Source: a bacterium (lineage in GTDB: Bacteria > Vulcanimicrobiota > Vulcanimicrobiia > Vulcanimicrobiales > Vulcanimicrobiaceae). From it: a DNA stretch of 37,719 nucleotides. The stretch is from positions 1 through 37,719 of the forward strand of contig JAJYMV010000149.1 in assembly GCA_021786705.1 (NCBI GenBank), read 5' to 3'. The notes below the pieces were generated by a model, which ran no database searches, was not told the origin of the DNA, and saw nothing but the letters and a program-made list of their open reading frames with translations. The position numbers and the translations under genes are program-made. Below are positions 33,779 to 37,719 of the stretch, piece by piece (the first letter of the stretch is position 1; the number at the start of each line of letters is the position of its first letter).

Positions 33779-34694
33779 TTTTGCCCAGACGAATGTGTAG
33801 CTTGTGGTCACCTCGTTCGCAAGTGGTGGCCTTCGTGCATTCGTTGTTGAAACAGTGACGGGTACCCCAAAGTAATGCCACCTTTCGAGGGAAAAGGGTA
33901 ATTTGTTCGTTTGACCGGGCGAACCCCTCGGGCGTTTGCTGTCCAAGGGCCCGATGCGGTCGGTTGGTGTTGTAGTCGATCCGCCGGCGCTCGATTTCCT
34001 CGCGGGCTTCGTTGAGCGAATCGAAGGTATGTTCGTTGAGGCATTCGTCGCGGAACTTCCCGTTGAAGCTCTCGACGAAAGCGTTCTGCGTTGGCTTCCC
34101 TGGGGCGATATAGTGCAGCCGGACGCTCCGATCGCGTGCCCACGCGAGCATGGCTACACTCGTCAGCTCCGTGCCGTTGTCCATGACGATGGTTTCCGGG
34201 TATCCGCGCGCTTCGGCGATCGCGTCGAGCACGCGGGCCACGCGGTTGCCGGAGAGCGAGGTGTCAACTTCGATATCCAGACATTCGCGCGTGAAGTCGT
34301 CGACGACATTGAGCGTTCTGATCTTTCGACCGGCTCGCAGCGTGTCGTGCACGAAATCAAGCGACCAGCGCTCGTTCATCTTCGAGACGACTGGCGCCGG
34401 ATTTCCACGGCCCAGGGCAACGCGGCGCTTCACCCGACGGCGCACCTGAAGGTTTGCCTCGCGGTACACACGCAGGATCCGCTTGACGTTGTCCTTGATA
34501 CCCTCGCGGCGCAAGAGCACCGTTAGCTGACGGAATCCAAACCGACGACGCTCCGCCGCCAGTGCCTCTAGACGTATCCTCAACGTGCTGTCCTCCGGCC
34601 GCCGACGAACGTATCGAACCATACGCCGGTTGGCCTTGAGATAGCGGCACGCTTGCCGTTCGCTGATGTCGAGCATCTTCTGGATCGCCTGCAC
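33648..34694 (-). CDS. IS3-family transposase OrfB (DDE integrase domain), runs past the element end
   Basis: Catalytic half of an IS3-family transposase. An HTH_21-like stretch ([17 protein letters not shown]) precedes the rve integrase core: [10 protein letters not shown] (first Asp), [11 protein letters not shown] (second Asp) and [16 protein letters not shown] (Glu). The frame is open upstream of the GTG at 34694 back to the OrfA slippery site, so the active protein is probably an OrfAB frameshift fusion. No stop occurs before the left terminal repeat (33856). The frame continues about 70 codons into flanking DNA, antisense to the DUF4383-like gene, giving a tail unrelated to the family. 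Catalytic residues are intact, so activity is possible. Confidence 0.88.
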   Translation of the reverse strand: MQAIQKMLDISERQACRYLKANRRMVRYVRRRPEDSTLRIRLEALAAERRRFGFRQLTVLLRREGIKDNVKRILRVYREANLQVRRRVKRRVALGRGNPAPVVSKMNERWSLDFVHDTLRAGRKIRTLNVVDDFTRECLDIEVDTSLSGNRVARVLDAIAEARGYPETIVMDNGTELTSVAMLAWARDRSVRLHYIAPGKPTQNAFVESFNGKFRDECLNEHTFDSLNEAREEIERRRIDYNTNRPHRALGQQTPEGFARSNEQITLFPRKVALLWGTRHCFNNECTKATTCERGDHKLHIRLGKIKASIGADRPRAGRTPRTTQRSPFQDGAARPIHKPARCRRSCW

Positions 34695-34717
34695 TCCTCG
34701 ACGTCGCTGTGCGGGCG

Positions 34718-34984
34718 TTAGAAGTTTCCCTCGGCGATGATCTTCAACGCGTCGACGTTGAGCGTTAGATCGGCAACGATCCGCTTGAGTCGACGATTCT
34801 CGTCCTCGAGGGAACGGAGCTTCGCCACGTCGCTGACCTCCAGGCCACCGTACTTGGCTTTCCCCTTATGAAACGTGTTCGGGCTGACGCCGTGCTTGCG
34901 GCACAGCTCCTTCGTGTTGATGCCGGCCTCGGATTCTTTGATGATGCCGACGATTCGGCTTTCGGTAAAACGCGACTTTCTCAC
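34718..34984 (-). CDS. IS3-family transposase OrfA (helix-turn-helix)
   Basis: The 88-aa DNA-binding half of the transposase starts at GTG 34984 ([17 protein letters not shown]), with AAAGGA upstream. A TTG at 35005 could add seven residues. The HTH_Tnp_1 helix-turn-helix spans about residues 10-50 ([19 protein letters not shown]). A leucine-zipper-like coiled coil ([20 protein letters not shown]) then mediates multimerisation in this family. It ends EGNF-stop immediately after the GGGAAAC heptamer, where a -1 slip would continue into OrfB. Confidence 0.88.
   Translation of the reverse strand: MRKSRFTESRIVGIIKESEAGINTKELCRKHGVSPNTFHKGKAKYGGLEVSDVAKLRSLEDENRRLKRIVADLTLNVDALKIIAEGNF
34724..34730 (-). 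other. Candidate -1 ribosomal frameshift site (GGGAAAC)
   Basis: In the OrfA frame the heptamer is read G GGA AAC, which has the X XXY YYZ form. A -1 slip yields GGG AAA CTT and enters the OrfB frame before the OrfA TAA at 34718. A stem (CGCC-C-GCA pairing with TGC-A-GGCG) begins six bases after the heptamer, the usual spacing for a stimulatory hairpin. IS3 elements normally use such shifting to make OrfAB. Confidence 0.6.
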
Positions 34985-35123
34985 GGCAGTTCCTTTCGGG
35001 GCCAAGGCCCCGGGATTTCTGCCTCCAAAAGCGGACTACTTTATTGGGCACCCGTCAGGTAGCCTGGGCGGGGAAAGTTACTCCGTCCAAAACGGAAAAT
35101 ATACGCCGTCACTGACAGACAAA

Positions 35124-35154
35124 ATGGCGCGCCGCTCGTCATGCGACGCGCCAT
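35124..35154 (-). terminator. Hairpin terminator candidate after the lipoprotein gene
   Basis: ATGGCGCG (35124-35131) pairs with CGCGCCAT (35147-35154). On the minus strand the stem is followed by TTTTGTC, a short T-run. It lies just downstream of the lipoprotein stop at 35163 and fits a Rho-independent terminator, though the T-tract is weak. The remaining spacer to the IS end (35058-35123) also has TCCGT/ACGGA (35089-35103) and nothing else clear. Confidence 0.5.
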
Positions 35155-35162
35155 CTTTAATC

Positions 35163-36569
35163 TCAAAGACCTACGGTTGCAAGGTTCGACGATCCGAATC
35201 CCGTATTTCCGCCAGATATAACTCGAGTCGGCGCAACGTTCCCGTTTGCCCCCGGTGCAAAGTAGCTAATTGCGCCGGACGCGAAGTCCCCAACGAAAAT
35301 GCCGCCTTCTGAATCCACTCGCATACCCCAGGGCGACTGCATTCCGGTGGAGGGCCCGGCGATAACCGCGACTGGAGCAACGTTGCCGTTCGCGTTTGGG
35401 GCAAAGATACAGATGCGTGGATTGACGGCTCGCGGAGGATCGCCGTATCCATATGTCATTGCACTGTTGTCAGCAACCAATACGTAAATACGGCCTGAGG
35501 AATCAACGGCCACCCGATATGGTGTGGAGATAAGTGTCTTATTGCCGCCAATAACTGCCGCCGGCGCGGCAGACGGGCCATTGGAAGTGGGCGAGAAAAT
35601 AAGCACGTTGCCCCCACCGGGCATCGCGTTTGCCACATAAAGAGTGCCGTCCGCCGATGAGGCGATGTCCTGCGGAACGACCAGTTGTGTTGATGCGGTT
35701 GAATCAAAACTTTCGGCTGGAAGCGTAGACTCCGGAGTGGCCGCACCAGTGGAATTTGGCGCAAATTTCATAATTGCCTCAGAGGCATAATAATTCTCGC
35801 CCCATTCTAAAACGTACAAGTCTCCCGCTTTGTCGAGGGCAAGAGATTGTATGACGTAGAAGGGCGGTAACTCAATGTCTGACAAAGGAGTAGACGGTCC
35901 GTTAGCTGTTGCAGAAAAAGAAAGAATATGTGGACTCGTGTCATCTGATGGGTTGCCACCAACATATATGTCGCCGTTAGCGCTGGTAGCGATAGCGCTA
36001 ACATGGGTAAGCGGAATGGTTGCGCTTGATATATCGCGCAGCGGTGTTGCGTTGCCGTTCGTTGCACCGTCAAAGCCTAAAACGTAGGGAGCGGCACTTG
36101 GGGCTACAAAAACAAGCGGTGCAGTCGATACGCTAATTGCGATGGTAACAGATCGTCCCTTTTTGTCCGTAACCGTAATCGTGCACGTGCCATTACCAAC
36201 GGGCGTTACAGTAAATGTTGCGGATTTTGATCCGCCATCAGCCGGCGTAACCAAAGGCGTCGCGGATGGGGGATCAACCGTAGCTACACTCGTGTCCGAA
36301 CTCACTGCTGTCAGGTCGCCAGCGAACTGTACGTTGACGACAAATGTCTTGACGTTGTCGGTTCCTAAAGCGGTGAAACTTAACGAAGTTGGACTTGCAA
36401 TGGGCGCCGCAACACCGTTACCAGCCGCGACATCGCGATGCGCGGCCTGATAGCTAGGCATTGCGCCCGGCAGTGCCTTGCCGGTTCCGCCTTCGCAAGC
36501 GGCAAGACCTAGAGCTGCTACTATAAAAGCAGTGAAAAATAACGAAGTGTCAATCACGCGTTTGGGCAT
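35163..36569 (-). CDS. Beta-propeller (NHL-like) surface lipoprotein with Ig-like domain
   Basis: The 468-aa protein starts with a lipoprotein signal peptide (lipobox LAAC, Cys at residue 25). A BIg2-like domain follows (about 58-155; PTSLSFTALGTDN, SDTSVATVDPP, GTCTITVTDKKG). Residues 155-468 hold about six repeats of the kind FAPNANGNVAPVAVIAG with SPWGMRVDSEGGIFVGDF, typical of NHL/SMP-30-like propellers. The gene starts at an ATG with AAGGAG five bases upstream. Its base composition is visibly AT-richer than the rest of the window, and it lies between an intact IS and IS remnants, suggesting acquisition by transfer. Binding or structural function only; no catalytic motif is seen. Confidence 0.8.
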   Translation of the reverse strand: MPKRVIDTSLFFTAFIVAALGLAACEGGTGKALPGAMPSYQAAHRDVAAGNGVAAPIASPTSLSFTALGTDNVKTFVVNVQFAGDLTAVSSDTSVATVDPPSATPLVTPADGGSKSATFTVTPVGNGTCTITVTDKKGRSVTIAISVSTAPLVFVAPSAAPYVLGFDGATNGNATPLRDISSATIPLTHVSAIATSANGDIYVGGNPSDDTSPHILSFSATANGPSTPLSDIELPPFYVIQSLALDKAGDLYVLEWGENYYASEAIMKFAPNSTGAATPESTLPAESFDSTASTQLVVPQDIASSADGTLYVANAMPGGGNVLIFSPTSNGPSAAPAAVIGGNKTLISTPYRVAVDSSGRIYVLVADNSAMTYGYGDPPRAVNPRICIFAPNANGNVAPVAVIAGPSTGMQSPWGMRVDSEGGIFVGDFASGAISYFAPGANGNVAPTRVISGGNTGFGSSNLATVGL

Positions 36570-36654
36570 CGAATCTCCTTACTCAGCGAAAAGGTGCTAC
36601 GTGCGCTTGCGTCATAACGAGTCCGCAGCGCACATAAACCTGAAGCCACTTCCC

Positions 36655-36680
36655 CCAAACAAGGAGGACTCCTTGTTTGG
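36655..36680. repeat. Perfect 12-bp palindrome with 2-base centre
   Basis: CCAAACAAGGAG (36655-36666), then GA, then CTCCTTGTTTGG (36669-36680). It sits between the lipoprotein promoter region and the end of a transposase remnant. The outer flanks also look loosely symmetric (GGAAGTGG-like versus GGGTCCAC-like), as if two IS ends abut. A hairpin with a two-base loop is unlikely to be a terminator. The surrounding 36570-36716 stretch has no gene I can support. Confidence 0.6.
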
Positions 36681-36716
36681 AGCGGGTCCACTTTCGACGA
36701 AGGGTTTGACCGGTCA

Positions 36717-36918
36717 TCAGGCGGCTTGAGTCCGCCGTTCGATCTCCTTGGGTGAGAAAATGTGGATCGAGATGTGCGGACGGCGCAAATTTCAGAAAAG
36801 CTCGATGAACTCAATAACCTTGGGCGCCGCCGTGCGTTAAATCGTGAAGCGATGTTTGATGTGTTAGGAGCAGCTCGCACTTTAGAATGGCGTTGAAGCT
36901 CTCGCGCATCGCGTTACC
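36717..36918 (-). pseudogene. IS3-family OrfB C-terminal remnant
   Basis: The minus strand reads NAMRESFNAILKCELL, then after frame changes and stops HRFTI-stop-RTAAPKVIEFIELF-stop, NLRRPHISIHIFSPKEIERR, ending TQAA-stop at 36717. This is the end of an IS3-type integrase domain (MRESFNA...FEFIEGFYN.RR.HSSIGY.SP.E). The catalytic Asp region is missing and internal stops occur, so it is dead. The sequence breaks off near 36918. Confidence 0.72.
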
Positions 36919-37038
36919 TTATTAAGTTCAAACAGATCTCATTGCGGGTTGGATAAGGGCGCTATCGCAACGCTTGCTAGACGCATGAAGCTGCCTCGCT
37001 TCCGTGCCCCTTGCCCGCCTATCGGCGAAGGGGTCCGC

Positions 37039-37719
37039 TATGGCCAAAATCGCTCCTGTCCGCCCGAGGTCCGGAAGAAAATCATCGACCTGGTGCGCCC
37101 CACTCGTGCCGTCGCTCAATAATTCGAGCTTTTTCGCCCAAAAGTGTCGAATTGGCGCAAGCAAGAGGTTATCGATAGCGGGCGACGACTCGAGGGCCTC
37201 GCAGCGGTGGAGAACGACGAGCTATCTCAGGCCCGCAAGCGCGTTCGACAGCTTGAAATCGAGCGCGAAATCCTCTCAAGAGGCGCGGCGGAGTCAACTG
37301 GTCAGCGCGACGCCGGTTCTATCCAACGGGAGCCTTCGAACGCGTGCGGGCGTACCAAGGCGGCTAGCCGATTACTATGTAGTGCCGCGTTCTGGGCGTC
37401 TCGACCGGCGGTTACTGCGCGTGGCTGAAAGGCGTTCTCTCGAAACGGCGTCAGGCTGTCGCTGCTATGGGCGTTTATTTCGTCATTTTGCATCGAGCTG
37501 CGCTCGAAAGCCACGGGCGCCCGCGCACCCAAGCCGATCTACGCGGATGCCCGGATCCACGTGGGCTATCGCCGCGTAGCGCATTTAATCCACGAGCGCG
37601 ACCTGCAAGGTACTAGCCGGCGGTGGGCTTTGCTATTAAGAGAGCGATTCGCTAAAAGGATGCGTTGCCGGCGCCCAATCTGCCGAACCGCCAATTCACC
37701 GCCGCTTTGCCCGACCTCT
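37039..37719 (+). pseudogene. Decayed IS3-family transposase (OrfA and OrfB fragments), cut by window end
   Basis: OrfA-like sequence starts near 37039: PPEVRKKIIDLVR, an in-frame TAA at 37120, then VSNWRKQEVIDSGRR and QLEIEREIL. OrfB-like sequence follows in another frame: AFERVRAYQGG, TAG at 37365, TAG at 37380, CRVLGVSTGGYCAWLKG, ESHGRPRTQADLR. A frameshift near 37540 leads to RIHVGYRRVAHLIHERDLQG, and another to APNLPNRQFTAALPDL at the window end. These match IS3-family proteins in order. Two premature stops in OrfB, one in OrfA and at least two frameshifts make it non-functional. The 36919-37038 stretch before it has nothing recognisable. Confidence 0.78.

Larger units (their letters stand above)
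33856..35057 (-). mobile_element. Complete IS3-family insertion sequence (about 1.2 kb)
   Basis: Two imperfect terminal inverted repeats define it. TGACGGGTACCCCAAAGTAA on the plus strand starts at 33856, and TGACGGGTGCCCAATAAAGT on the minus strand starts at 35057 (first 12 bases match 11/12). It holds OrfA, OrfB and a candidate -1 frameshift signal. OrfA resembles IS407-group OrfA proteins. The immediate flanks (CAG on the left, GGT on the right) do not form a target duplication. It separates the phosphatase/DUF4383 genes from an AT-richer lipoprotein gene. Confidence 0.85.

Noticed and set aside
33806-33831. Possible terminator after the DUF4383-like gene
   Set aside because: The 7-bp stem needs a G-U pair and no T-run follows; too weak to list.
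36142-36450. 102-aa plus-strand frame opposite the lipoprotein gene
   Set aside because: Antisense to a gene with a clear lipobox, ribosome-binding site and terminator; no motif of its own.
1-37719. tRNA, rRNA, cas operon or toxin-antitoxin genes
   Set aside because: None could be recognised by eye on either strand.

Overview
This window looks like chromosome from a high-GC, diderm (Gram-negative-type), flagellated environmental bacterium that respires with a 14-subunit-type complex I. The mix of genes and the style of the proteins are compatible with an uncultured phylum such as Candidatus Eremiobacterota (WPS-2). No rRNA or other phylogenetic marker is present, so this placement is a tentative inference.

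Layout. (1) Positions 1-9294 hold the 3' part of a NADH:quinone oxidoreductase operon, nuoG(partial)-H-I-J-K-L-M-N, with most genes overlapping by 1-8 bases. (2) 9349-15073 holds a secreted TPR protein, a RidA/aldo-keto reductase pair on the minus strand, a divergent PLP-dependent (aromatic) amino-acid decarboxylase, and a REC-histidine kinase hybrid. The two convergent spacers here carry a REP-like repeat family. (3) 15164-20681 holds a PucR-type regulator with a glutamine-synthetase-like gene, a divergent PAS-PAS-GAF-GGDEF diguanylate cyclase, and a soluble PRC-barrel/MgtE_N/CBS protein. (4) 20739-22172 is a lone flagellin gene on the minus strand with a sigma-28-like promoter.

(5) 22326-32566 is the most interesting part. 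It is a plus-strand locus encoding a 1035-aa predicted outer-membrane beta-barrel/CNA-B-like protein, a pilin-like protein, a PapD-like periplasmic chaperone, a second pilin-like protein, a small anchored or secreted subunit and a 1341-aa secreted adhesin-like protein. The four putative subunits share a C-terminal beta-strand motif (aromatic Y-T-L/V, then two or three residues and the stop) and FG-containing pilin-like patterns. I read this as a divergent chaperone-usher-type surface fibre system, with an unusual usher and a giant tip adhesin. Its control region contains a predicted Shine-Dalgarno-sequestering leader, and a strong hairpin separates the first pilin from the chaperone. (6) An inositol monophosphatase-family gene and a DUF4383-like membrane protein follow with overlaps.

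(7) From 33856 the window becomes mobile-element territory. A complete IS3-family element (33856-35057) has a near-perfect -1 frameshift signal. It is followed by an AT-richer beta-propeller lipoprotein gene and then by decayed IS3-family transposase fragments in both orientations up to the end of the window.

Regulatory theme (inference): a diguanylate cyclase, a flagellin gene and a fibre operon lie next to each other, and the last two share a 153-bp divergent control region. This would suit a motile-to-sessile switch.
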